43,565 bases of DNA. It comes from a virus. This document shows positions 1 through 6,441 of the stretch, one piece after another. The DNA lies in the IMG/VR virus record IMGVR_UViG_3300011114_000175, positions 1 to 43,565 of that record; one strand, written 5' to 3'. Each line of letters opens with the position of its first letter. Position 1 is the first letter of the stretch. Below the pieces are notes generated by a model. That model saw only the letters and a program-made list of their open reading frames with translations. It did not search any database and was not told where the DNA came from. The position numbers and the translations under genes are program-made.

Positions 1-234
1 ACTACCACTATTTTTGCTGGCCCAGCCCGCATTAAGGGTATCTCGATTAGCTATTCAACAGGCGCGACTGTTGTACTAAATGACGGGACAAGCGGCACTG
101 CTATGTTTTCTTTTACTGCGCCAGCGGCTGCGGGTTCTATCTACATGGTATTTCCCGGCGAAGGCATTAAATGCAGTACTAACATCTCCGCAGTGGTTTC
201 AGCAACTACAACGGCAGTAGTGTTTTATGGCTAA
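1..234 (+). CDS. Probable small virion (decoration-like) protein, 3' part
   Basis: Frame 1 is open from the first base to a TAA at 232-234, giving 77 residues with no start inside the window, so the 5' end lies outside. The visible part is rich in Gly, Ala, Thr and beta-branched residues and ends in a hydrophobic strand (TTTAVVFYG). It looks like the C-terminal half of a small beta-sandwich protein of about 110-130 residues, similar in style to the protein at 7953-8324. Such proteins often decorate phage heads or tails, but I recognise no family. The next gene starts inside its 3' end at 227, which suggests translational coupling. Confidence 0.6.
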   Translation, partial: TTTIFAGPARIKGISISYSTGATVVLNDGTSGTAMFSFTAPAAAGSIYMVFPGEGIKCSTNISAVVSATTTAVVFYG

Positions 235-472
235 GTCACCAGCATGGACTCGCAAAGAAGGCAAGAACCCCAATGGTGGCCTGAACGCCAAGGGGCGGGC
301 CTCCGCCAAAAAGCAAGGGATGAATTTGAAACCTCCCCAGCCGGAAGGCGGCAGCAGGCGCGACTCTTTCTGTGCAAGGATGACTGGGATGAAGAAAAAA
401 CTTACCAGCGAGAAGACGGCCAAAGACCCGAATTCGCGTATAAACAAGAGCCTCAAGGCTTGGAACTGCTGA
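227..472 (+). CDS. Small basic phage protein (GGLNAKGR...RRDSFCARMTGM type)
   Basis: An 81-residue, strongly basic protein. The conserved landmarks I recognise from many phage genomes are WTRKEGKNPNGGLNAKG near the start, RRDSFCARMTGMKKKL in the middle and SRINKSLKAWNC at the C-terminus. I think this is a named domain of unknown function (possibly DUF6321), but that is from memory. No catalytic motif is visible; the charge suggests nucleic-acid or capsid contact. ATG 227 overlaps the stop of the preceding gene. A second frame (244-477) covers the same DNA but lacks the conserved motifs and was discarded. It sits at the head of a run of tiny proteins in the structural region. Confidence 0.75.
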   Translation: MAKSPAWTRKEGKNPNGGLNAKGRASAKKQGMNLKPPQPEGGSRRDSFCARMTGMKKKLTSEKTAKDPNSRINKSLKAWNC

Positions 473-480
473 GGTGATGT

Positions 481-1032
481 ATGGCTACAAGATGGGATAA
501 CTTACCCGGACTCAATGATGATGTCATTGAACGTGCCAGAGAAGACTTGGCCAAAGCTAAAAAAGGTCGTGACGTAGATTCGTCTAACCTTAAAGGTGGA
601 GCTAAAGAGTCTGTTCGTGAAGCTGGTACTCGTGCCCGTAATCGCAATTTAGGCCGTATGGGCGCTGCGCAAGCCGCGTTTTCTGCTGGGTATGAAGCGG
701 GTCGAGAGCTTGATGAGCGCACTGGTTTGGGTAAAAAGATGGTTGACAAGTCTGGCATAGGCGACCTTGTAGATAAAGCGGTCAACATGCGGGACAAGGT
801 TAAGCTTTCCAAAGAAGCACAGAGACGTGTGGGTGAGGGCGAAACAAAGTCTGAAGATACCGATATGGGCAAATATGAGCCTCGCCGTACTGAAGGTGAT
901 TTTGGCGCATACAAACGTGGTGGGGCCGTTAAAAAGATGGCTTCCGGTGGCATGACTTCTAAGGTCTCCAGTGCCTCTAAACGGGCTGACGGAATTGCTC
1001 AGCGCGGTAGAACTAAAGGGCGGTATCTGTAA
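481..1032 (+). CDS. Lys/Gly-rich hypothetical virion-region protein with C-terminal tag
   Basis: 183 residues, preceded by a good ribosome site (GAGGTG, about 6 bases before ATG). The N-terminal half is charged and probably helical (DDVIERAREDLAKAKKG). A central stretch (GAAQAAFSAGYEAGRELDERTG) looks like a Gly/Ala helix. The last 35 residues, from KKMASGGM to KRADGIAQRGRTKG, match the tails of the proteins at 1267 and 1702. That shared tail is the most informative feature and suggests a common binding partner, perhaps in the virion. No known domain is recognised. The stop overlaps the next start (TAATG). Confidence 0.65.
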   Translation: MATRWDNLPGLNDDVIERAREDLAKAKKGRDVDSSNLKGGAKESVREAGTRARNRNLGRMGAAQAAFSAGYEAGRELDERTGLGKKMVDKSGIGDLVDKAVNMRDKVKLSKEAQRRVGEGETKSEDTDMGKYEPRRTEGDFGAYKRGGAVKKMASGGMTSKVSSASKRADGIAQRGRTKGRYL

Positions 1033-1280
1033 TGGAACTCCCGGTCTGGAATGTCTTTTTATCTTTCCTGTCAGCAGCGTTGCTGTTATGGGTAAAGGTA
1101 TCCCATGATGAAGTCAAGAGACTAGGTATCCTCCTGAGTAAAACTCGGGAAGAGAACGCCGAAAAGTTTGTGACCAAGAACGATATGCACGCTGATATTA
1201 ATCGGGTATTGGCCCGACTTGATCGGATGGACGAGAAGCTTGATGCCTTTATGAAGGAGCAGCGTAGTGCCCTCGGTTAG
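1032..1280 (+). CDS. Small membrane-anchored coiled-coil protein
   Basis: 82 residues. Residues 5-23 (VWNVFLSFLSAALLLWVKV) form one hydrophobic segment, followed by a charged helix of about 55 residues with coiled-coil character (ADINRVLARLDRMDEKLDAFMK). This N-in, one-TM plus coiled-coil plan occurs in many phage small proteins of unknown role; an inner-membrane spanin component or virion membrane anchor is possible, but no outer partner is visible next to it. It overlaps the previous stop and the next GTG start (1267), so it is translationally coupled on both sides. Confidence 0.65.
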   Translation: MELPVWNVFLSFLSAALLLWVKVSHDEVKRLGILLSKTREENAEKFVTKNDMHADINRVLARLDRMDEKLDAFMKEQRSALG

Positions 1281-1692
1281 CAAAAAGCAGCACAACTTTA
1301 TGGCTGCGGTAGCAAACAACCCCAGTTTTGCAAGCAAGGCTGGCGTACCCCAATCTGTCGGTGCCGATTTTGAAGCGGCGGATAAAGGCTTGAAGTTTGG
1401 TAAAGGATCGTCTAAGACCCGTGCTGATCTTCAGAAAGTTAACAACCCAAAGACTTTGCACGGCAAAGCATCTATCATGAAAAAAGGTGGTACTACTATG
1501 GCTACAAAGAAAATGAACCCATTTGCTAAATTTGAGGCGTCTGCCAAAGACAAAGCAATGGACAAAAAGGCAATGGGTATGAAGAAAATGGCTTCTGGTG
1601 GCTCTGCCTCTTCCCGCGCTGACGGTGTTGCTACAAAAGGCAAGACCAAGGGTACATTTGTGAAGATGAACAAGGGCGGCATGTCCTGCTAA
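1267..1692 (+). CDS. Basic phage protein, SKKQHNFMAA N-domain plus tagged C-domain
   Basis: 141 residues from GTG 1267, inside the end of the preceding gene. The N-terminal block (SKKQHNFMAAVANNPSFA, then GVPQSVGADF) is a pattern I know from many phage proteins. It is followed by KTRADLQKVNNPKTLHGK. After a KKGGTTM hinge comes a second lysine/methionine-rich block and the shared tail (KKMASGGSASSRADGVATKGKTKG). ATG 1498 at the hinge has its own AAGGTGG site 8 bases upstream, so the C-terminal 64 residues may also be made alone. In related phages I recall these two blocks as separate proteins. Function unknown; no enzyme motif seen. Confidence 0.65.
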   Translation: MPSVSKKQHNFMAAVANNPSFASKAGVPQSVGADFEAADKGLKFGKGSSKTRADLQKVNNPKTLHGKASIMKKGGTTMATKKMNPFAKFEASAKDKAMDKKAMGMKKMASGGSASSRADGVATKGKTKGTFVKMNKGGMSC

Positions 1693-1701
1693 GGATCAAT
1701 C

Positions 1702-1914
1702 ATGGCTGATTACAAGTACCCCAAAGATGTTCCTGTGGACGAGCCGGTTAGCAAAAAACCTGCCCCTAAGCCAAAACCAAAGCCAAAAATGCCTATCTAC
1801 AAGGACAGTGTTCCTGTGGATGAGCCGGTGGCAGCAATGGCTAAAGGTGGGTCTGCTTCCAGCCGTGCTGATGGCATTGCTCAACGGGGTAAAACCCGTG
1901 GAAAGATGTGCTAA
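1702..1914 (+). CDS. Small Pro/Lys-rich protein carrying the RADGIAQRGKTRG tail
   Basis: 70 residues. It holds two copies of a short motif (KDVPVDEPV near residue 9 and DSVPVDEPV near residue 36) separated by a PKPKPKPK linker, so most of it is probably extended and disordered. The C-terminus (MAKGGSASSRADGIAQRGK) is the same tail as in the two genes upstream, encoded with different synonymous codons. Aggatcaatc precedes the ATG as a weak ribosome site. Function unknown; the tail suggests it binds the same partner as its neighbours. Confidence 0.6.
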   Translation: MADYKYPKDVPVDEPVSKKPAPKPKPKPKMPIYKDSVPVDEPVAAMAKGGSASSRADGIAQRGKTRGKMC

Positions 1915-1917
1915 GCC

Positions 1918-2193
1918 ATGATGGCCTCACGCGGTATGGGCGATATCCTCCCATCCAAAATGCCAAAGGGCAAGAAAACTGCCCGACGGGATAACACTGA
2001 CTTCACTCAGTACGCTGAGGGCGGAAAGGTTAATGCTGCTGGCAATTACACAAAACCAAGCCTTCGCAAGAAGATTGTGTCCCAAGTAAAAGCCGCAGCT
2101 ACCCAAGGCACGGGCGCAGGAAAATGGAGCGCGAGAAAAGCGCAGCTTGTAGCCAAGAAGTACAAGGCTTCTGGTGGGGGGTACAGAGATTGA
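1918..2193 (+). CDS. Small basic protein with TKPSLRKKI / WSARKAQ motif
   Basis: 91 residues. The N-terminal 40 residues are low complexity with a double-glycine segment (YAEGGKV). The rest carries a motif set I recall from cyanophages, other aquatic phages and some large eukaryotic viruses: NYTKPSLRKKIVSQVK, then a Gly-rich turn, then GKWSARKAQLVAKKYKASG. It looks like a small alpha-helical nucleic-acid or virion protein, but its function is not established to my knowledge. ATG 1918 follows the previous stop directly. The last codons overlap the TTG start of the next gene. Confidence 0.65.
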   Translation: MMASRGMGDILPSKMPKGKKTARRDNTDFTQYAEGGKVNAAGNYTKPSLRKKIVSQVKAAATQGTGAGKWSARKAQLVAKKYKASGGGYRD

Positions 2194-2423
2194 AAGCTCC
2201 GCAGCAATCGCTTAAAGATTGGGGTGACCAGAAATGGCGCACTAAATCTGGCAAACCGTCTAGCAAGACGGGAGAGCGATATCTGCCGGAAAAAGCCATA
2301 AAATCTTTGAGCCCTGCTGAGTATGCAGCTACTACCAAAGCCAAACGGGCAGGTAAAGCAGCAGGAAAACAGTTTGTGGCGCAGCCTAAGACAATTGCAA
2401 AGAAAACAGCAGGGTTTAGATAA
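2190..2423 (+). CDS. Small basic protein, QKWRTKSGKPS...GERYLPEKAI type (TTG start)
   Basis: 77 residues if translation starts at TTG 2190, which overlaps the preceding TGA and has a G-rich sequence (ggtgggggg) upstream. The protein contains DWGDQKWRTKSGKPSSKTG, then GERYLPEKAIKSLSPAEYAATTKAKRAGK. I recognise this pattern from phages and giant viruses, where it often accompanies the WSARKAQ-type protein found immediately upstream here. Upstream ATG codons in this frame (2124) would add residues without family likeness, so I prefer TTG. A minus-one frameshift from the upstream gene in the G-run is an alternative. Function unknown. Confidence 0.6.
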   Translation: MKAPQQSLKDWGDQKWRTKSGKPSSKTGERYLPEKAIKSLSPAEYAATTKAKRAGKAAGKQFVAQPKTIAKKTAGFR

Positions 2424-3346
2424 TGGCATACACCTCCGGCTCCACTACGTTTAACCTTGATCTAGTCGAGCTAGTTGAGGAAGCGTTTGAACGCGCTGGT
2501 GGTGAACTGCGCACGGGTTATGACATGCGCACTGCGCGGCGTAGCCTCAACATTATGTTTGCCGACTGGGCCAATCGTGGTTTGAACATGTGGACGATGG
2601 AGACGGGCACCATTAACTTGGTGCAGGGTCAAAACACCTATCCACTCCCCGAGGACACGGTAGATTTGCTGGAGCATGTGATTCGCACACAGGCCAATAG
2701 CACTACCAACCAAGCTGACTTGACTATCACCCAAATTAGTGTATCCACGTACGCTACGATCCCCAACAAGCTCACCCAAGCACGTCCAATTCAAGTGTGG
2801 TTCCAACGCTATAACGGCCAGAACTCGCCGACTGGCTTGACTTTGAACGGCGCAATCAGCGCCACGGACACCACGATTGTTCTCAACTCTACTGTTGGCC
2901 TGCCCTCTACTGGGTTCATAAAAGTTGACAACGAGTATATTAACTACGTGTATATATCAGGGAATACCCTATATAGCTGCTTCCGTGGGCAACAAAACAC
3001 CACTGCGGCCAGCCACACTACGGGCACTGCCGCATACTGGGCGCAAATACCCGCTGTCACCGTTTGGCCAACACCAGATGGAGCGCAGCCCTATCAATTT
3101 GTCTACTGGCGACTGCGCCGCACCCAAGATGCTGGTGGCGGTGTCAACGTGATGGACGTACCGTTTCGCTTTATCCCCTGCATGGCGGCTGGATTGGCCT
3201 ACTACATGGCGTTAAAAGTAGCTGGAGGTGCTGAGCGCCTGCCTGTACTGAAGCAGCAATATGATGATTCTTGGGAGCTAGCCGCTACGGAAGACCGTGA
3301 AAAGGCAGCTATTCGATTTGTTCCAAGACAACAATTTATAAGCTAA
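2423..3346 (+). CDS. Head-tail adaptor-like protein
   Basis: 307 residues. The N-terminal third (LVELVEEAFERAGGELRTG, then RTARRSLNIMFADWANRGL) has the helical pattern of podovirus connector-ring adaptors such as the P22 gp4 / T7 gp11 type, which join portal to tail. An inserted beta-rich region (about residues 140-190, with DTTIVLNSTVGLPSTGFIKV) resembles a small appended beta domain. The C-terminal helices (AAGLAYYMALKVAG, then LKQQYDDSWELA) complete the adaptor pattern. It starts on the A of the preceding TAA. A second adaptor-like gene lies at 4224. Assignment is by pattern, not alignment. Confidence 0.65.
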   Translation: MAYTSGSTTFNLDLVELVEEAFERAGGELRTGYDMRTARRSLNIMFADWANRGLNMWTMETGTINLVQGQNTYPLPEDTVDLLEHVIRTQANSTTNQADLTITQISVSTYATIPNKLTQARPIQVWFQRYNGQNSPTGLTLNGAISATDTTIVLNSTVGLPSTGFIKVDNEYINYVYISGNTLYSCFRGQQNTTAASHTTGTAAYWAQIPAVTVWPTPDGAQPYQFVYWRLRRTQDAGGGVNVMDVPFRFIPCMAAGLAYYMALKVAGGAERLPVLKQQYDDSWELAATEDREKAAIRFVPRQQFIS

Positions 3347-3356
3347 CGGGCCTAAA

Positions 3357-3746
3357 ATGGGTAATCGTTTCGCTTCCGGTAAAAATAGTATCGCTATATG
3401 CGATAGGTGTGGCTTTCAGTTCAAATTAACTGTACTACGCAAAGAAGTTATTAAGACGAAGACGTACAATTTGCTTGTCTGTGATGAGTGCTGGGATCCT
3501 GACCAGCCCCAGTTGCAGTTAGGTATGTACCCAGTAGATGATCCGCAAGCTGTACGCAACCCACGTAGGGATGGTTCATACGTAACAGCAGGGTTGAATG
3601 CAAGTGGTAACCTGACTGGGGGTTCTAGGGATGTTCAGTGGGGTTGGGCACCGGTAGGCGGAGCCAGCCAATTTGACGCAGTTCTTACACCAAATTACTT
3701 GGTAGGAACAACAAGTGTTGGTACAGTATCGGTAACAGTTTCTTAG
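3357..3746 (+). CDS. Zinc-ribbon structural-region protein
   Basis: 129 residues. An N-terminal zinc ribbon is visible: C15-x2-C18 and C42-x2-C45 (ICDRCGF and VCDECWDPDQPQL). The rest is Gly/Ser/Thr-rich with beta-strand character (GTTSVGTVSVTVS at the end). I recall this CDRCG...CDECWDPxxPQ pattern in many aquatic phages, placed among the connector genes as here. The ribbon may bind DNA or act as a structural clip in the virion; function is not known. It sits between the two adaptor-like genes. Confidence 0.65.
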   Translation: MGNRFASGKNSIAICDRCGFQFKLTVLRKEVIKTKTYNLLVCDECWDPDQPQLQLGMYPVDDPQAVRNPRRDGSYVTAGLNASGNLTGGSRDVQWGWAPVGGASQFDAVLTPNYLVGTTSVGTVSVTVS

Positions 3747-3755
3747 GAGCTAAAC

Positions 3756-3956
3756 ATGGCAAAAGCAGAATCAATGGCATCGGACAAAAAGCAGGACGTT
3801 GCCCTCCTCAAAAAGGCATTTAAACAGCACGACAGCCAAGAGCACAAAGGTGGCAAAGGTACATCGTTGAAGCTAAAAAAAGGTGGCCCGACTACGGATG
3901 ACCGTATGCGTATGGGTCGCAACTTGTCTCGTGCAGCTAACCAAAAGACGGGGTAA
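3756..3956 (+). CDS. Small Lys-rich hypothetical protein
   Basis: 66 residues with a strong ribosome site (AGGAG, 7 bases before the ATG). It has a helical, charged N-terminus (KKQDVALLKKAFKQHDSQEH), a KLKKGG double-glycine turn, and a C-terminal TDDRMRMGRNLSRAANQK helix. The KKGG turn followed by an amphipathic basic helix recurs in several small proteins of this cluster. No known function; it lies among connector genes, so a virion role is plausible. Confidence 0.6.
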   Translation: MAKAESMASDKKQDVALLKKAFKQHDSQEHKGGKGTSLKLKKGGPTTDDRMRMGRNLSRAANQKTG

Positions 3957-3960
3957 TACT

Positions 3961-4227
3961 ATGGCTACTTATAGCAAAAAAATAATGGGTAAAGAAATTG
4001 GCGCTGCTAGCGTTTACGCACCTCCGCACAAGATGGACGGTAAAGCGCTGAAGATTTCTGGTAACCCCGGTAAAGATTCTGAACTTAGTAGCATGTCTAC
4101 TATGCGCATGAGCGTCGGCGCTATCAGCAAGTCTGCCGGTGACGAGCAAACCAAAACCAGCGGCATCAAAATCCGTGGTACTGGCGCAGCTACCAAAGGT
4201 TTGTACGCAAGAGGCCCAATGGCATGA
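3961..4227 (+). CDS. Small basic hypothetical protein
   Basis: 88 residues starting at ATG 3961, directly after the preceding stop; an upstream in-frame ATG at 3883 would read back through the neighbouring gene and was rejected. The product begins MATYSKKIMGKEIG and contains KISGNPGKDSEL and IKIRGTGAATKGLYARGPMA. It is Gly/Lys/Ser-rich without cysteine or enzyme motifs. The stop overlaps the ATG of the adaptor-like gene (ATGA), which suggests coupled expression with it. Function unknown. Confidence 0.6.
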   Translation: MATYSKKIMGKEIGAASVYAPPHKMDGKALKISGNPGKDSELSSMSTMRMSVGAISKSAGDEQTKTSGIKIRGTGAATKGLYARGPMA

Positions 4228-4892
4228 ACTACGCTGCGCTTGTAGTTGCGATTTCCGATTACACGGAGAACACCTTTCAAACGGTGGATGTAAACCTGTT
4301 CATTACACAGGCAGAGCAGCGCATCTACAATTCAGTGCAGTTCCCCTCGTTGCGTAAAAACGTGACGGGGACGTTGACGGCTAGTAATAAATACCTAGCT
4401 TGCCCAGATGATTTCCTTGCGCCATATTCTTTGGCTATTTTCCCGGTCGGTGGTGGGGATTACACATACTTGTTAAACAAAGATGTGAACTTCATGCGTG
4501 AAGCATACCCAAACCCAACTTCTACAGGGACGCCTAAATACTACGGTTTGTTTGGCCCCGCAGTTTCTGGCAGCACCATCAGTAACGAGTTGACGTTCAT
4601 CCTCGGCCCGACACCGGATACAACCTATTCCGCTGAGTTGCACTACTACTATTACCCTGAGTCCATCACCACCGCTTCTAGTGGACAAACTTGGCTGGGC
4701 GACAACTTTGATTCCGTACTGCTGTACGGTTCTTTGGTTGAGGCTTACACCTACATGAAGGGTGAGCAGGACATGATGGGCCTATACAACCAAAAGTACA
4801 TGGAAGCCCTTGCACTTGCCAAACGTCTGGGCGATGGCATGGAGCGCCAAGACGCATACCGTAATGGTCAATATAGGCAGGCGGTCACATGA
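4224..4892 (+). CDS. Second head-tail adaptor-like protein
   Basis: 222 residues. The N-terminus (YAALVVAISDYTEN, then FITQAEQRIYNSVQFPSLRKN) has the helix-turn-helix bundle typical of small podovirus adaptor-ring proteins (phage SU10-type adaptor family, as I recall). It continues with a beta region (residues 45-150, YLACPDDFLAPYSLAI, then YSAELHYYYYPESIT) and returns to C-terminal helices (LVEAYTYMKGEQDMMGLYNQKY). It would form a ring below the portal, between it and the nozzle encoded at 15619. Both neighbours overlap it by four bases (ATGA), so it belongs to a tightly coupled block. Confidence 0.7.
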   Translation: MNYAALVVAISDYTENTFQTVDVNLFITQAEQRIYNSVQFPSLRKNVTGTLTASNKYLACPDDFLAPYSLAIFPVGGGDYTYLLNKDVNFMREAYPNPTSTGTPKYYGLFGPAVSGSTISNELTFILGPTPDTTYSAELHYYYYPESITTASSGQTWLGDNFDSVLLYGSLVEAYTYMKGEQDMMGLYNQKYMEALALAKRLGDGMERQDAYRNGQYRQAVT

Positions 4893-5305
4893 GCATAGTT
4901 CAAACCCAGACCACCAGCTTCAAAAAGGAGTTGTACCAAGGCGTTCACGATCTATCTACGGACACGATCTACATTGCCTTGTACACGGCTGCGGCTGATT
5001 TGAACGCAGCAACTACGGTGTACTCCAGCACCAATGAAGTGTCTGCTACGGGCTACACGGCTGGCGGTCAAGTAATGACTGGGGTTTCCATCAACACGGA
5101 CGGCTACACGGCCTACGTTAACTGGGCCAACGTGTCTTGGACTTCTGCTTTGACGGCCCGGTGCGCGTTAATTTATAACGTGACCCAAGGTAATAAATCG
5201 GTAGCTGTGCTGGACTTTGGTTCTGACAAAACGTCAACCACCACGTTTACAATTACGATGCCGTCAAATACCTCAACCACCGCACTTATTAGGAGTTCAA
5301 ATTGA
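4889..5305 (+). CDS. Structural beta protein, paralogue of 5934-6410
   Basis: 138 residues. After an N-terminal helix (TSFKKELYQGVHDL) it is beta-rich, with IYIALYTAAADLNAATTVY, SSTNEVSATGYTAGGQ and a C-terminal FTITMPSNTSTTALIR. The same landmarks in the same order occur in the protein at 5934, so the two are paralogues. I recall this family as very common in aquatic phages near connector and tail genes; a decoration or neck role is likely but unproven. It starts within the preceding stop (ATGA) and its own stop overlaps a TTG start. Confidence 0.65.
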   Translation: MSIVQTQTTSFKKELYQGVHDLSTDTIYIALYTAAADLNAATTVYSSTNEVSATGYTAGGQVMTGVSINTDGYTAYVNWANVSWTSALTARCALIYNVTQGNKSVAVLDFGSDKTSTTTFTITMPSNTSTTALIRSSN

Positions 5306-5493
5306 TCGTTACTACTACCAAAGGCGATATGGACGATTCCTTGCTTGTCAAACAAGAAGGCTCCATAGATAATGAGAACGAACTTACAGTGTGGACTGAA
5401 TACTGGCTGGACGGGGAGCTTGTCCATCGCTCCGCGCACGTTACTTTGAAACAAATGCCCGTTTTTGCGGGTGGCGATACTGCTTCTTTCTAA
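5302..5493 (+). CDS. Small acidic hypothetical protein (TTG start)
   Basis: 63 residues from TTG 5302, which overlaps the previous TGA; AGGAG at 5291-5295 is correctly spaced and supports this unusual start. The protein begins MIVTTTKGDMDDSLLVKQEG and contains VWTEYWLDGELVHRSAHVTL, a pattern I recall from small proteins in similar phages, always next to tail genes. It is acidic, has no cysteines and no membrane segment. Function unknown. Confidence 0.6.
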   Translation: MIVTTTKGDMDDSLLVKQEGSIDNENELTVWTEYWLDGELVHRSAHVTLKQMPVFAGGDTASF

Positions 5494-5503
5494 GGATGGT
5501 TAA

Positions 5504-5941
5504 GTGAAAACTACGCACAAATGCTCTGTTTGCAAGGAAGAAAAATCCTTGTCGGAGTTTCCTATGCGTAAAACACACCGTCCGGGGAAGCCTGTATCGC
5601 AGTGTACGGCTTGCCGCGTAGCGTATAACAAAGCATATAGAGCAAAAAACAAAGAAAAAGTTCTTGAAATTGAACGCAAGAGCAAGTTAAAAATGACCTA
5701 CGGCATTACTGTAGGCCAGTATGATGCGTTGTTAGATAGGCAAGATGGAAAGTGTGCTATTTGTGCGGCTAAAAAACCGGGCGGTAGGACTAAAATGTTT
5801 TTTATCGACCACTGTCATAGCACAGGTAAAGTACGCGGTTTACTTTGTATGCGGTGTAATACTGGACTGGGTTTGTTTTTGGACAATCCAAAATTTCTTT
5901 TAAACGCAATTTCTTATCTTAAGGAGAACTCAGGTGAGTAA
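5504..5941 (+). CDS. Endonuclease VII-type HNH nuclease
   Basis: 145 residues from GTG 5504 with AAGGA upstream. The C-terminal core is the recombination endonuclease VII fold: CAIC (C84, C87), then IDHCHSTGKVRGLLCMRCN with D102, H103, H105, C115, C118 and N119, i.e. the ββα-metal site plus the structural zinc. The N-terminus holds another pair of CxxC knuckles (C7/C10, C34/C37), probably DNA-binding. T4 endonuclease VII resolves branched DNA before packaging; many relatives behave as free-standing homing nucleases. Its place between two paralogous structural genes favours a mobile or homing origin, but a packaging role is possible. Its last codons overlap the next GTG start. Confidence 0.85.
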   Translation: MKTTHKCSVCKEEKSLSEFPMRKTHRPGKPVSQCTACRVAYNKAYRAKNKEKVLEIERKSKLKMTYGITVGQYDALLDRQDGKCAICAAKKPGGRTKMFFIDHCHSTGKVRGLLCMRCNTGLGLFLDNPKFLLNAISYLKENSGE

Positions 5942-6410
5942 TACCCAATCAATGTGCACTTCGTTCCTTGGTGAACTGATGACTGCAACCCACAATTTTG
6001 GCGCTTCACCAGTGCGTGCAGCAGCCACTGCTGACACGTTTAAAGCTGCGTTATATTTAGCATCTGCAACGCTTAACGCCTCCACCACGGTGTACTCTGC
6101 TACCGGTGAAGTATCTGGTACAGGCTATACAGCGGGCGGCGTAACAATTACAAATGCAACTGCTCCAACTTCAACCAATGCGTCTGCAACGGCAGGCGTT
6201 GGTTATTGGACTCCCTCTGCGTCTATTGTGTACACAACCGTTACGTTGACAACTTCGTTTGACACGGTGTTTATCTATAACTCTACGCAGTCAAACAAGG
6301 CCGTTAGCGTTCACACGTTTACTGCTCAGACCATTACTGCTGGCACGTTTACACTGACCATGCCATCCAACACCACGACAACAGCGTTGTTGCGTTTGGC
6401 TACAACCTAA
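5934..6410 (+). CDS. Structural beta protein, paralogue of 4889-5305
   Basis: 158 residues from GTG 5934, with AAGGAG at 5921-5926. It shares with the 4889 protein an N-terminal CTSFLGELMTATHNF helix, then FKAALYLASATLNASTTVY, SATGEVSGTGYTAGG, VFIYNSTQSNKAVSV and FTLTMPSNTTTTALLR. The middle is about 20 residues longer and Thr/Ala-rich. It is probably a virion surface or neck protein. Duplication followed by divergence, with an endonuclease gene and a 63-residue gene between the copies, is the simplest reading. Confidence 0.65.
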   Translation: MSNTQSMCTSFLGELMTATHNFGASPVRAAATADTFKAALYLASATLNASTTVYSATGEVSGTGYTAGGVTITNATAPTSTNASATAGVGYWTPSASIVYTTVTLTTSFDTVFIYNSTQSNKAVSVHTFTAQTITAGTFTLTMPSNTTTTALLRLATT

Positions 6411-6441
6411 TAGCGGGGCGCGGCTAGTAGCCGTGTAGGCC

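Noticed and set aside
244-477. Alternative plus-strand frame overlapping the 227-472 gene
   Set aside because: It shifts the frame and loses the conserved GGLNAKG and FCARM motifs.
6421-6433. Small inverted repeat CGGCT-AGT-AGCCG between 6410 and 6442
   Set aside because: Only a 5-bp stem with no T-run; too weak for a terminator and not conserved elsewhere in the window.
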